From a virus, in IMG/VR virus record IMGVR_UViG_3300042519_004024, positions 149,925 through 213,924 of that record: DNA of 64,000 nt; one strand, given 5' to 3'. This document shows, one piece after another, positions 40,758 to 50,041 of this stretch. A program made the translations under genes and the position numbers. Every line of letters starts with the position of its first letter. Within the stretch, counting starts at the first letter, position 1. The notes below the pieces were generated by a model that saw nothing but the letters and a program-made list of their open reading frames with translations, did not search any database and was not told the DNA's origin.

Positions 40758-43700
40758 TTATAGATCGATTAATGAGAATGTCATAGTGTTTCCACTGTCA
40801 TAGTAATATAACCATTTATCGCCACCTAAGCCTCCACCTTCTCTTAAGAACATAGTACATGTGTATGGTTGATATACGTGTGTTGCAGGATTTAAGGTAA
40901 AATCGTATCCACTAATTACTGGTTGGGTAATATTTGATTGAAAATCATTCCCGACAGTATTCCCAATAAAATTGTTAAATATATTATTATTGTTAAAATT
41001 ATCTAAAACGTCATTGCCGTAAGTATGATTACCGAATCGATTATCGTAAACATTGTCCCCCCACGTGTTTCCTGCAACAAAGAATTGACCAAAGTAGTTA
41101 CCAATTGTGTTATGAGCAAAGTCATTACCTATAGTGTTCCCAAAGAAACTAACACCAGTTCTATTAGATTCAAATCCGGTACCTATAACATTAAACCAAG
41201 AAACTTCACCAATTCTATTATAACCAGCATTATCGTTAACTTCATTTAGATTAAAGAAGTACCCAATTTCATTACCCGCGAAATTTACCCCAAGTAAGTT
41301 TTCTTGGAATAAATCCCCGATTCTATTATAATTAAATCCGTCACCAAATGTGTTTGTATTACAACCCCAACCTATTTGATTATTATTATACCCACCACCC
41401 GAAGTATCGTATGTTACATTGTAAATAAAACTATCCCCAATTGTATTTTGAATAAAATTATTTCTAATTATATTTCCACCATCTCCAAGATTAGGAGCTT
41501 CATTATCAATACCAAAATAGTTACCTATTATATTTGAATTAAAATCATTTAAAATGTAGTTTGAAATTCCTGTATCGTTTAAACTACCAAAATAATTACC
41601 TATTTGGTTATTAGTAAAACCTGATCCTATGTTATTATTAATAAAATGATTACCTATGTGGTTATCCTCAAAAAAGGCATCACCTAACGTTACCTCAACG
41701 GAAGTAACATCGGCTAACGTATCAACCCCATTATCAATAGTATCTCCATTACTAAACCCACCAATATATAAATTAACCGTCATTGCACTAAAACCATCAT
41801 CAGTAACGACTTCTGCGGTACCACCTACACCATTATCAACAACATTCCCGACTTGAAAACTTGTAACTCCCGTTACATTAAATGTGGCATCATTTCCTCC
41901 TGTGGTTATTGTTATGGGATCAGTTACTTGATAATATGTTCCGGGATTATTAATTGTAACTCCTGTTATAACACCTAAACCGTCAGTTAATATATCTACA
42001 GTTAAAGAACTTCCAAGTCCTCCTGTTGTTGGGACATTCGTAGAGTCGGAGTACCCTGTACCCCCACTTGTTAATGTTATCCCTAAAACAGGTCCTTGTA
42101 AGTTTTCATAATAAACAGTAGTCACTATACCAATTTTATTACCTCCAGTTCCGTTAGAGTCCAAACCAAAATTATTACCAATTACGTTATTAAGAAAATA
42201 ATTACCAATTATATTTTTATTAACTTTATCAAAACTACCAAAGTAGTCCCCAATTACGTTACCTTCAAAACTATTGCCAATCACGTTGTTAGAAAAATAA
42301 TTTTTTATGTTATTATTTTCAAAATTATCACCAACAGTATTGTCGGTAAAATAATTCCCAACAACATTATTGTACATATATTTCCCAATCAAATTTCTCT
42401 CAAAAGAATCATTTATTACGTTACCCTGATTTTGTGAACCACCATAACCAAAATCATTATCAAATTTATTTTCTATGAAAAAATCACCTATTTTATTGCT
42501 TGAAAACCTAACACCGCTATTAGGTTCGGTATATACTGAATTCCATTCAGTGTCTTGTGGACTTACGGAACTATTCCACGATCCTTCTGTTGCAATATTA
42601 TAAATTGCCCCACTACTATCTCTAGCGATTTCCAAGACTCCTGGTATAATAATATCAATATCATTAACACCATTTCTTTTTGTAAATGTAACTGTAGGTC
42701 CTATGTTATTACCAAGTGAATCCATTTCAGTTCTTTCGTATTGGAAACCTCCTCCGTTACCATTTAATGTCCATTGATTAAATTTAATTTTAAAATACTG
42801 AGATGTGGATGTAACTTTCATTACGAATTCTTTACCTAAGATTGTATCATCAATAGAGCCATCTAAAGAATCATTAAAAATATCATAAGTTCTACCCGTG
42901 ATATTAGATAAATCACCCCAACCAAAAAGATCATTAATTGGTTGATTACTTTGAAAGTACTGACCTATTTTATTGTTGAAAAATTGATTAGGGATTATAT
43001 TCCCATTAAAATAATGTTTAGTTTCATTATTATAAAAACTATCATTAATTGTATTATTATTAAAACCATTACCAATAAGATTATGATTAAAATCAGACCC
43101 AATTTGATTTTGATTAAACCCATTAAGTATTGTGTTACCTTGAGATGATCCATTAATAGTATTCCCTTGGTAGTTTGTACCAATTTGATTGTTTTGGAAA
43201 TTTTGTCTTACTGTATTTCTGTTAAATCCGTTACGAATATAATTTCTATAAAATTCAAAATTATCTAAGTTACCAAAGTCACCAATTAAATTATCTTGAA
43301 AGTCATCTAATATTTCATTTTTATAAAACGCAGAATAAATAACATTACTATTAAACCCATTTCCAATAATGTTGTCTTCAAAATCAACACCATTCTCATT
43401 TAATAATTGGTTATATTTAAAATCATTACCAATATGGTTAGAGGTTAAATTTGCGTTTATTAAATTATCATAAAAGTAGTGACCAATAATATTACCATCT
43501 ATGTCGTTTACTGATACGTTTCCTGAACAATAATCACCCCAAACGTTATTTTGATTGTCAGTTCCAAATGTATTATTGTAACAGTAATCGCCAAATTTAT
43601 TACTTTCGTATTGCCCTTCTAAAAATACATTGTTTGGTAGTAAAAATGTTCCAGGAAATACATTTGTATAGTTATTTGTGTAATTACCTATATAATTATT

Positions 43701-44576
43701 TTTAGCATAATCGTTTGATATTGCGTCTCCAAATGTTGTATACTCAATAAAGTCAGAGGTTTTAACATTTGTTCTTTTGTAACTAAAGTAACCACCACCG
43801 TTTGTTTCTTCTATTGTACCATAAATTACTGCTCCAGCACCTGTGGTGTTAATAGTATCGCCCGAAACAGTCATTAGGGTATTACCCGTTATTGAAACAA
43901 CTTCAAAATAAGAAGGAGATACGTTGTTTGTATATATTACGTCACCAACAGTTAATGAACTAAAAGTTGTACTAGTACCACTTACAATTCCTCCTGATAA
44001 TATTTCTACAGTTCCGTTTAATCTTAACTTGTCTCTGTATGTAAATAATCTATATCTTTTAAATAAAATATTTCTGTGATCATAATCAGTTCTATTATTA
44101 AACTCATCAATTCTTTCATAAATTCTTCCGTAAGAAACACCACTAGTAACCTCTGTAATATTATATGTAATATCGTATTTAATAAAATCATTAGGGTATG
44201 TTGGTTGATACGCTACCGGACTAATGGTACTATTACTCGTTGATAACACAACAATAGGTTCAACAGGTCCTTGTTTGTAATTTCCTGTAGTTATTGGATT
44301 ACCGTCATAGTCAAAGTCTGGTTGATCGTAACAAGTTTGGAAGTCATCAATTGAGTAGAACGATCCTTGGGTTAGTCCACTATTACTTATTAATGTAACT
44401 AAACTTGAGTATGATGTTGGTGTTGCACTTAATATGTAAGATTGTAAATCACTAACATATGTGTGAACCGTATCTCCTGTTACAGAAGAAAAGTAAGTAA
44501 CTAAAGGTACTAAGTCTAAATTTCCTATATCTCCGTTACTTATGTATGGTAATTCCGATATTTTTTTATTTGCCAT
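40758..44576 (-). CDS. Tail-fibre-like protein of N-I-G-x-x-F repeats
   Basis: 1272 aa. The N-terminus KKISELPYISNGDIGNLDLV and PLV is the attachment-type start of many phage tail fibres. From about residue 289 the chain is dominated by a repeat of about 10-11 residues, N-x-I-G-x-x-F-x-x-N, for example NVIGNSFEGNVIGDYFG, in three blocks (about 289-545, 690-810 and 965-1215). This predicts a regular beta-solenoid resembling pentapeptide-repeat or hexapeptide helices. Between blocks are a globular segment (about 545-690) and a Gly/Thr-rich insert (about 815-955: LTSGGTGYSDST, TVDILTDGLGV). Likely a receptor-binding or shaft protein. It has a TATTTAT motif 11 nt upstream. Confidence 0.72.
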   Translation of the reverse strand: MANKKISELPYISNGDIGNLDLVPLVTYFSSVTGDTVHTYVSDLQSYILSATPTSYSSLVTLISNSGLTQGSFYSIDDFQTCYDQPDFDYDGNPITTGNYKQGPVEPIVVLSTSNSTISPVAYQPTYPNDFIKYDITYNITEVTSGVSYGRIYERIDEFNNRTDYDHRNILFKRYRLFTYRDKLRLNGTVEILSGGIVSGTSTTFSSLTVGDVIYTNNVSPSYFEVVSITGNTLMTVSGDTINTTGAGAVIYGTIEETNGGGYFSYKRTNVKTSDFIEYTTFGDAISNDYAKNNYIGNYTNNYTNVFPGTFLLPNNVFLEGQYESNKFGDYCYNNTFGTDNQNNVWGDYCSGNVSVNDIDGNIIGHYFYDNLINANLTSNHIGNDFKYNQLLNENGVDFEDNIIGNGFNSNVIYSAFYKNEILDDFQDNLIGDFGNLDNFEFYRNYIRNGFNRNTVRQNFQNNQIGTNYQGNTINGSSQGNTILNGFNQNQIGSDFNHNLIGNGFNNNTINDSFYNNETKHYFNGNIIPNQFFNNKIGQYFQSNQPINDLFGWGDLSNITGRTYDIFNDSLDGSIDDTILGKEFVMKVTSTSQYFKIKFNQWTLNGNGGGFQYERTEMDSLGNNIGPTVTFTKRNGVNDIDIIIPGVLEIARDSSGAIYNIATEGSWNSSVSPQDTEWNSVYTEPNSGVRFSSNKIGDFFIENKFDNDFGYGGSQNQGNVINDSFERNLIGKYMYNNVVGNYFTDNTVGDNFENNNIKNYFSNNVIGNSFEGNVIGDYFGSFDKVNKNIIGNYFLNNVIGNNFGLDSNGTGGNKIGIVTTVYYENLQGPVLGITLTSGGTGYSDSTNVPTTGGLGSSLTVDILTDGLGVITGVTINNPGTYYQVTDPITITTGGNDATFNVTGVTSFQVGNVVDNGVGGTAEVVTDDGFSAMTVNLYIGGFSNGDTIDNGVDTLADVTSVEVTLGDAFFEDNHIGNHFINNNIGSGFTNNQIGNYFGSLNDTGISNYILNDFNSNIIGNYFGIDNEAPNLGDGGNIIRNNFIQNTIGDSFIYNVTYDTSGGGYNNNQIGWGCNTNTFGDGFNYNRIGDLFQENLLGVNFAGNEIGYFFNLNEVNDNAGYNRIGEVSWFNVIGTGFESNRTGVSFFGNTIGNDFAHNTIGNYFGQFFVAGNTWGDNVYDNRFGNHTYGNDVLDNFNNNNIFNNFIGNTVGNDFQSNITQPVISGYDFTLNPATHVYQPYTCTMFLREGGGLGGDKWLYYYDSGNTMTFSLIDL
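40930..41680 (-). repeat. N-I-G-x-x-F repeat block 3 of the fibre-like gene
   Basis: Degenerate repeats of about 30-33 nt encoding units such as NHIGNHFINNNIGSGFTNNQ. On the plus strand it appears as recurrent attacc-at-tt and aaa-t-att clusters. Coding only; not a CRISPR or non-coding repeat. Confidence 0.7.
42150..42500 (-). repeat. N-I-G-x-x-F repeat block 2 of the fibre-like gene
   Basis: Repeats encoding VGNYFTDNTVGDNFENNNIK and related units; the same 10-11-residue period as blocks 1 and 3. Confidence 0.7.
42942..43712 (-). repeat. N-I-G-x-x-F repeat block 1 of the fibre-like gene
   Basis: The most regular block, encoding units such as NQIGSDFNHNLIGNGFNNNT over about 255 residues. Confidence 0.7.
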
Positions 44577-44587
44577 CTTTTTATTTT

Positions 44588-44594
44588 ATAAATA
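44588..44594 (-). promoter_or_regulatory. Putative late promoter motif
   Basis: TATTTAT in CTATTTATAAAATAAAAAG, minus strand, 11 nt upstream of the 1272-aa gene. Confidence 0.5.
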
Positions 44595-44630
44595 GTTTTT
44601 TATTGTAATAATTCTTTAAAAAAAATTAAT

Positions 44631-45503
44631 TTAGTTATATATCCTTATTTCTACAGGTAAATTTGAAAAATTTGGTGTTGATAACAACGTACCGTCATAA
44701 AGAAATATGTTTATTGAAATAAAATTTGATGTGGATTTTTGTCCTGTACATATGTAAAGTACCCCACCACCATTAATGTTTTCAACAGATATTAATATAT
44801 TAGAGGAGGTAAACGCACCTGTCTTAGTTGCTCTAATTATACCATTATTAGGGTTACTCCACTGAATATCATTTGGACTTACACCACTACCGTCTCCTAT
44901 AGTATTTTCTAATTGTGTTACAGTAAATATCCCACCACTTAATGAAACTAACGCTTTATAAATTGTGTAATTAACGGAAGGTGTTGTTGTAATACCAGTA
45001 ACGTTAAATGTTCCGCCTGTGGTATTTGTAAATGTTATTGTACCTGCAGAAAATGTTCCACCTGTAATATATACGTCTGTTAATCCCGTATAAAACCCTG
45101 TCACATTGAAAGTACCTCCAGTGTTATTTGTGAATATTGTTGTTCCGTTTGAATAGGTACCTCCTGTCACTCTTATGTCTGTTGGTAAATTCTGATATGT
45201 TGTTGCAGAAATTGTTCCATTTACAGTTAATCCTGTAACAGTATTAATTGTTGCACTAAAATTATTATTATAGTTGTCCGTAATTGTAAAAGTATTAAGG
45301 TTATTGTATGTAAACCCTGTAACCTTATTTATCGTAACAGATTTAGTACCTCCTGTTGGGTTGGTTATATTAATTGTTCCGTTTGAATATGAGAACCCAC
45401 TTACACCTAATTCTTGTAAGTAGTATAAATTCATATCCATATCATAAAATGATAGTTTTAAATTTTTTGCGTTTGGTCCGTATTGTCTTGTAACTAATGG
45501 CAT
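44631..45503 (-). CDS. Tail-fibre-like protein with Gly/Thr repeats
   Basis: 290 aa. After an N-terminal segment (NLKLSFYDMDMNLYYLQELG) come beta-repeats built on GTxxFTNxTGGTFNVTG, two near-identical copies at about 110-170 (VTGGTYSNGTTIFTNNTGGT; ITGGTFSAGTITFTNTTGGT). The C-terminal half is a non-repetitive beta domain (about 180-290) that could be a receptor- or glycan-binding tip. Such repeats are typical of phage fibres and of Bacteroidota surface proteins. It lies between the 645-aa LamG-like and 1272-aa solenoid genes, all with TATTTAT motifs 11 nt before their ATGs, so the three are probably components of one fibre system. Confidence 0.65.
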   Translation of the reverse strand: MPLVTRQYGPNAKNLKLSFYDMDMNLYYLQELGVSGFSYSNGTINITNPTGGTKSVTINKVTGFTYNNLNTFTITDNYNNNFSATINTVTGLTVNGTISATTYQNLPTDIRVTGGTYSNGTTIFTNNTGGTFNVTGFYTGLTDVYITGGTFSAGTITFTNTTGGTFNVTGITTTPSVNYTIYKALVSLSGGIFTVTQLENTIGDGSGVSPNDIQWSNPNNGIIRATKTGAFTSSNILISVENINGGGVLYICTGQKSTSNFISINIFLYDGTLLSTPNFSNLPVEIRIYN

Positions 45504-45514
45504 TTTTTTATTTA

Positions 45515-45521
45515 ATAAATA
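45515..45521 (-). promoter_or_regulatory. Putative late promoter motif
   Basis: TATTTAT in ATATTTATTAAATAAAAAAA, minus strand, 11 nt upstream of the 290-aa gene. Confidence 0.5.
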
Positions 45522-45527
45522 TAAAGT

Positions 45528-47465
45528 TTATTCAAAATAATTAGGTTCAATATAATCAGCGTCCACATAACCGTTAGGTATTTCTGAATAACAGTTGGGA
45601 CACCAAAAATCAAATAAATCAAATCTATTTCGTAATATTCTAAAATTGTGTTGTATTTGAGGCGTAGTTAACGGTTCAACATACATCCTAAATTGAGATA
45701 TTCCTCCCATAAATGTTCCTCCAAATGTTTGTTCCATTAATATATTTGTGGTTAAAGAAGACAAAGATGTTGCTGACAATATATTATTTGGGAATAATTC
45801 AGGATCTTGAATATAAGGTCCGTTAGTCATAGTACTTGAGGAGAAAATTAAATGGTTGTGTAATCCTTGAGTCCCACCACCAAACGAAAAATTAAATGGA
45901 ACCCCTATTTGTTTTTCTTTTTCAGTATTTAATTCTCTTGGAATTATCTCTTCAAAATTTTCAATAACCATATATAGATATCCGTTTACATAAATTTTAA
46001 GCAATCCCATTCTATACCAAGTATCATCAAACCATTTCCTATCAAATTCAATTTTAAATATTTGACTTTCTTTTGGTGAACCTATGTGTGTTTGTGGTGG
46101 CATTATTAGATTATATGACGCCCCATCAAGTATTGATTGAAATGTTCTAATTCTTAAATCGCCCAATCCCCCTAAATGTAATAAGTCACAGTCTTCTATT
46201 GTTGTATATCTTTCGAAAACCGCACTTACCATAACCCATCTATCTTCAGTATCCGCAGAACAAGGAAGATTACAAACTTCATATATTGGTGGTCCACAAA
46301 CTTCAGTTATAGTGTACCCTGTTTGAAAAGTAACGCCAGTAACTTCACAAGTTCCTGTAGTTATACAATCTCCCGTAATTTTTAAATATTTTACACAGAT
46401 ACTTGGATTTACGGGACACCCACTAAATCTTATTGACATTGCGTTTGATAGTACGTCAAATTTAGGATCAATAGGTGGTTGCGGGACAATTTCACCACAA
46501 GCAGGTTGACCACAAGTACACCCAATATTATGTACCACTGTAGTAGCACTTTGTGGGTATACATAAACACAATTAGAATTAGTCACTCCCGTATCAGAAC
46601 ACGAACATGTTTTTAAACTTTTAGAAGTTGCCGTGACTCTTGTATATGTTGATGCCGTTGAAGGTTGCCCCTCAGCAATATGGTAATATTTATTTTCAGC
46701 TCTTGTACCAAAAAAGAAAAATGTACCAGCATTGTCAGGATATCTGTCATTAAGATACTCGTTTATATTTTTATCTATCGGGTATTGATCAACATTTCTT
46801 GGTTTTAAAATCATTTCAGCCGTCCACCCCTTATTTACTCTTTCAGGAAAAACTTCATAATTGTAACCAAATAATTTGTAAAATCCTTGATAGAAACCTC
46901 CGTACAATTGTTGATAATAACCTATGTTTGGTTCGTTTTTTGACAACACATTATATATAGTATTTTTAGGTATGCCTGAAAATCTAATATTCGGTGATTG
47001 GGTGTACCCCGTAACCAAATTCATTTTAAATCTTCTATCTCTATAGTACGGATCAAACTTATAATCGTTTCTTATACCCATAGAATAGTATAATGTTTGT
47101 CCAGACATTTTAGTATACAAACCATTATCGGTACCAACTAAACCAACATCACAAGCCCCTGTAAATGCCGAGTAACAACTTAAATCGTCATTATTTGGGT
47201 TATAATAATTTTTAGACACTAAAGTAGAACCTGAAGAATATTCATTAAAATCAATAACTAACTGTAATGAAGAATCCGAAGAACTTAAGTCCATGTAAAT
47301 TGGGAGTCTATTACCATCATTTTCAGCAATAATATCCGTAGAGAACACAACTTCTTCGTCGTAATCCCTTTCATCAGAAGCCAAAGTTAAATCAAAATAT
47401 TGTCCATAATTTAATTTAGCTCGGTATCTTGGGTAATAATAACTATTTAAATTTTGACTAGGCAT
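45528..47465 (-). CDS. Tail structural/adhesin protein with LamG-like region
   Basis: 645 aa. The N-terminus (about 1-60) is Tyr-rich. The middle holds several cysteines (VGTCGQPACGEI-type cluster, about 300-390) that may form disulfides or bind metal. LLKIYVNGYLYMVIENFEEI (about 490-510) and GGISQFRMYVEPLTTPQIQH (about 590-610) match strands of concanavalin-A/LamG-like lectin folds. The C-terminus has a Cys pair (FWCPNCYSEIP). Likely a tail-tip or fibre protein binding a surface glycan. It is first of the leftward fibre block and diverges from the 247-aa gene at 47517. Confidence 0.6.
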   Translation of the reverse strand: MPSQNLNSYYYPRYRAKLNYGQYFDLTLASDERDYDEEVVFSTDIIAENDGNRLPIYMDLSSSDSSLQLVIDFNEYSSGSTLVSKNYYNPNNDDLSCYSAFTGACDVGLVGTDNGLYTKMSGQTLYYSMGIRNDYKFDPYYRDRRFKMNLVTGYTQSPNIRFSGIPKNTIYNVLSKNEPNIGYYQQLYGGFYQGFYKLFGYNYEVFPERVNKGWTAEMILKPRNVDQYPIDKNINEYLNDRYPDNAGTFFFFGTRAENKYYHIAEGQPSTASTYTRVTATSKSLKTCSCSDTGVTNSNCVYVYPQSATTVVHNIGCTCGQPACGEIVPQPPIDPKFDVLSNAMSIRFSGCPVNPSICVKYLKITGDCITTGTCEVTGVTFQTGYTITEVCGPPIYEVCNLPCSADTEDRWVMVSAVFERYTTIEDCDLLHLGGLGDLRIRTFQSILDGASYNLIMPPQTHIGSPKESQIFKIEFDRKWFDDTWYRMGLLKIYVNGYLYMVIENFEEIIPRELNTEKEKQIGVPFNFSFGGGTQGLHNHLIFSSSTMTNGPYIQDPELFPNNILSATSLSSLTTNILMEQTFGGTFMGGISQFRMYVEPLTTPQIQHNFRILRNRFDLFDFWCPNCYSEIPNGYVDADYIEPNYFE

Positions 47466-47476
47466 TCTTTTTTAAG

Positions 47477-47483
47477 ATAAATA
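47477..47483 (-). promoter_or_regulatory. Putative late promoter motif
   Basis: TATTTAT in GTATTTATCTTAAAAAAG, minus strand, 11 nt upstream of the 645-aa gene. It is back to back with the plus-strand motif at 47496. Confidence 0.5.
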
Positions 47484-47495
47484 CTTTGTTGCGAG

Positions 47496-47502
47496 TATTT
47501 AT
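47496..47502 (+). promoter_or_regulatory. Putative late promoter motif
   Basis: TATTTAT in GTATTTATAGGTAAAAG, plus strand, 14 nt upstream of the 247-aa gene. With 47477-47483 it forms a divergent pair 12 nt apart. Confidence 0.5.
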
Positions 47503-47516
47503 AGGTAAAAGACTCT

Positions 47517-48260
47517 ATGAAAACATATAAATACTCTACTAAAGAAAGAGCAGAAAGAGTTTCTAAAACATTAGGTTGTTCAGGATTTCACTACCACAAT
47601 GAGGATGGTAAAAGAAAATACATGCCATGCAAAACTCATGAGATATTTAAAACTAAAACTGAAAAGGGTAAAAAAACTAAAGAAGAAGAAGTAACTGAGT
47701 TGGTTGATGATGACGGTACGTGGACATCATCAAGTATCCCAATCCTTGATCCAGCATCAAGTATGCAAGGATCAACATTCACCGATAAGATAGTTCCAGC
47801 TGCAAGAAACCCAAGAGATCCATTATTAAGAGGTTGGTATGGTTACTATGGTGAATCTGAAATTAAAGAGGTAGATATGGAAGACGCTTTTGGTTTTGAT
47901 AAAACAAAATTCATGGACTACAAAGAAACCGTAAACTATTACCAAAAAAAATTAAAACTAGATAAAGAAGACGCAGTAGGAAGAGCAATCCAACAAGGAA
48001 AAAAACCAAATCTTCATAAAAGAGCACCTAAAAAAATTAAAAATAAAAAAAACTTTATAGATAGATTAATACTAAAAGAAAAAGGTATTGATGAAAATGA
48101 AGACATTATTGAAGATTTAGTATTAACAAATAAAAGTGATAATGAAAATATTGAGATAACAGATACTCTTAAAAGAAATGTTTCATCATTAAAGAATATG
48201 GCAAAAAAACAAGGGATATCTTTAAATCATTTAATTAAATTAATTAAAAATGAACAGTGA
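47517..48260 (+). CDS. Unknown phage protein with N-terminal Cys/His motif
   Basis: 247 aa. The N-terminus STKERAERVSKTLGCSGFHY and HNEDGKRKYMPCKTHE (about 7-42) carries two Cys and three His and recurs at the start of various T4-type phage proteins; a small zinc or hairpin domain is possible. The middle (GTWTSSSIPILDPASSMQGS; NPRDPLLRGWYGYYGESE) is polar. The C-terminal third is basic and helical. First of five tightly packed plus-strand genes ending at a terminator (50042-50068). Late motif upstream suggests virion or assembly function; not established. Confidence 0.65.
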   Translation: MKTYKYSTKERAERVSKTLGCSGFHYHNEDGKRKYMPCKTHEIFKTKTEKGKKTKEEEVTELVDDDGTWTSSSIPILDPASSMQGSTFTDKIVPAARNPRDPLLRGWYGYYGESEIKEVDMEDAFGFDKTKFMDYKETVNYYQKKLKLDKEDAVGRAIQQGKKPNLHKRAPKKIKNKKNFIDRLILKEKGIDENEDIIEDLVLTNKSDNENIEITDTLKRNVSSLKNMAKKQGISLNHLIKLIKNEQ

Positions 48261-48702
48261 TTTATACAATAATACAGCAGTATTGCCCGATACTTTGTTA
48301 AAACATCTAAATGATTGTTTTAACTCTGCACAAGGAGATTCAAATACTGAAGGATATAATAGAAATCAAGAATTAAGACAAACAAAGTCAGCAACATACC
48401 AACAAATAAAGAGAATAAAAAGTTGGTTTGATAGTTATAATGGTAATAAAGAAGATGCTCCTTTTATTTTAAATGGGGGTGATAGGATGAAAAATTGGTG
48501 TGATGAGGTTTTAAAGGTTTGGAGAAATAATTTAGATGGGGGTAAAAAAATAAAGAGTGATGCCGGTATGCAAAATCAATACAACGATTCACATGAAAAA
48601 AATAATTTTAATATGAATGCGTCACATTCATCTACCGCAGATAAATTATCTGTTAGTGAAGAAGTTATTAAAATAAATAAATTAATTAAAAAAATAATAT
48701 AA
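48250..48702 (+). CDS. Unknown protein, possibly virion-associated
   Basis: 150 aa, overlapping the previous gene by 11 nt. It starts MNSDLYNNTAVLPDTLLKHL. QTKSATYQQIKRIKSWFDSY and ILNGGDRMKNWCDEVLKVWR are helical; the remainder is Asn- and Ser-rich and polar. I do not recognise a characterised family, though similarly laid-out proteins occur in large phages. Translational coupling to its neighbours, through an 11-nt overlap before and a 1-nt overlap after, shows it is a genuine gene. Confidence 0.6.
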   Translation: MNSDLYNNTAVLPDTLLKHLNDCFNSAQGDSNTEGYNRNQELRQTKSATYQQIKRIKSWFDSYNGNKEDAPFILNGGDRMKNWCDEVLKVWRNNLDGGKKIKSDAGMQNQYNDSHEKNNFNMNASHSSTADKLSVSEEVIKINKLIKKII

Positions 48703-48992
48703 TGTCAGTACAATCAGATAAGTTAGATTTTAGCCAACCTGAAAATAAGTTGTCTCAAATAGCAGAAGAACAAAGAAAAAAATTATTTGCAAGAAATGAT
48801 TTTAAAGAAGAAAACAAATACTCTTCAGTACATCCTGACGCGCTAGCAGATGGTGATAAAATTGGTAGAGGGACGGGTAATTTTGATCAGTACGATTTAA
48901 AGGCTGGAACATCCACCGATATCTTTGAAAGAAAAGATGATTTAAAGTCAAATAAATACTCGTCTAATAACCCATATTATACTGTTAAATGA
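48702..48992 (+). CDS. Small polar unknown protein
   Basis: 96 aa, starting on the last base of the previous stop (TAATG). Charged and disordered-looking: QPENKLSQIAEEQRKKLFAR, then Gly/Asp-rich DGDKIGRGTGNFDQYDLKAG, and KYSSNNPYYTVK at the end. No catalytic motif or membrane segment. It overlaps the WYL-like gene by 4 nt (ATGA). Function unknown. Confidence 0.6.
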   Translation: MSVQSDKLDFSQPENKLSQIAEEQRKKLFARNDFKEENKYSSVHPDALADGDKIGRGTGNFDQYDLKAGTSTDIFERKDDLKSNKYSSNNPYYTVK

Positions 48993-49390
48993 AACTTTTA
49001 AATAATTTAAAAAATATTATTTCAGAGGCTGCGGCAATTTCAGATATCCAAGACTCAATTAAAAATAAAAAAGTTGTAATCATTTATTATGACGGTGATG
49101 ATAATGGAGGTAAGGGGTATAGAAAAATCGAACCCGTTTGTTTTGGGTTAAGTAAAAGGGGTAATCAAGTATTAAGAGCATGGGAAATTGAAGGTTCTTC
49201 TTGGTCTGAAAAAAATGAAGGGAATTATTTACCTGGATGGAGGTTCTTTAGAACAGATAAAATATTTACTTACAAACCGACATTCGATAACTTTACAGAT
49301 GTAAGACCTAATTACAACCCTAACGGGGATAAATCTATGGATAGGGTTTTTATAAACGCAAAATTCGATAATGAAGAAAATATAGCATAA
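48989..49390 (+). CDS. WYL-like SH3-fold protein
   Basis: 133 aa. VVIIYYDGDDNGGKGYRKIE, PVCFGLSKRGNQVLRAWEIE and PGWRFFRTDKIFTYKPTFDN follow the order of a WYL domain: an I-Y strand, then R-IEP, then G-VLRAW-, then the F-R-DKI closing strand. WYL domains sense ligands, often in regulators of defence systems; single-domain versions occur in phages. There is no helix-turn-helix part, so it would act as a lone domain, perhaps as a sensor or a binding partner. The start MKLLNNLKNIISEAAAISDI is a separate N-terminal helix. Located in a small late operon of mostly unknown genes. Confidence 0.6.
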   Translation: MKLLNNLKNIISEAAAISDIQDSIKNKKVVIIYYDGDDNGGKGYRKIEPVCFGLSKRGNQVLRAWEIEGSSWSEKNEGNYLPGWRFFRTDKIFTYKPTFDNFTDVRPNYNPNGDKSMDRVFINAKFDNEENIA

Positions 49391-49391
49391 T

Positions 49392-50021
49392 ATGGGAACA
49401 GCAGAAGATTTAATGCAAAGACTTGCAGTATCAAAAAAAATAATGGAAAGATCCGAACAAATTAAAAGTGTGGACACAAGAAAAATAAATACACCTATGG
49501 TTGAAGAATTTGAATCTGTAAACGCAACTTATAACCTACCACCTGAATTAATGTCTGAACAGACACAACAAAAACCGTTACACGATCCATCAAAACCATT
49601 AGATGAAAACAGAATATTAAGTTCAAAGTTACCTGATGAAATAAAAAGGTTAATGATTGAGCAACCAATAGTCCAACCAGGTTCGATGAATGGTTCGGTA
49701 AGTATATCAGATGAAGTAATACAAGGAGCACAAAGATTAATGAATATGGGTATAGATAAAACAACACCAAAACCAACCCAAAGAGTAAATGAGGTTATTG
49801 ATGCTACCCCCCCTTCAAAAAGTAATATTAATGTTTCAGAAATTAAAAATATGATAAGAGACGTTGTTAGAGACACGGTAAGAGATGTCATTAGAGAAGA
49901 ATTAAAAGAAGCAGGAATGCTTGTTGAATCAACAACTAATTCTAATGAGGTATTACAATTTAAAGTTGGTAATCATTTATTTGTTGGGAAAGTAACAAAA
50001 GTTAAAAAATTAGAAAAATAA
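49392..50021 (+). CDS. Unknown protein with charged helix
   Basis: 209 aa, 1 nt after the WYL-like gene. The N-terminal half is polar and Pro/Thr/Gln-rich. A helical Arg/Asp/Glu repeat RDVVRDTVRDVIREELKEAG (about 155-175) suggests a coiled coil, and it ends in a small beta-hairpin region (EVLQFKVGNHLFVGKVTKVK). Repetitive heptad helices with short beta caps are common in phage structural and chaperone proteins. The family is not known to me. It is the last gene before the strong terminator at 50042-50068. Confidence 0.6.
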   Translation: MGTAEDLMQRLAVSKKIMERSEQIKSVDTRKINTPMVEEFESVNATYNLPPELMSEQTQQKPLHDPSKPLDENRILSSKLPDEIKRLMIEQPIVQPGSMNGSVSISDEVIQGAQRLMNMGIDKTTPKPTQRVNEVIDATPPSKSNINVSEIKNMIRDVVRDTVRDVIREELKEAGMLVESTTNSNEVLQFKVGNHLFVGKVTKVKKLEK

Positions 50022-50041
50022 AAATTGAGTATCGTCGATTT

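Noticed and set aside
40758-44576. Solenoid gene considered as a diversity-generating target
   Set aside because: No reverse transcriptase or template repeat is visible in the window, and the repeat is explained by beta-solenoid coding.
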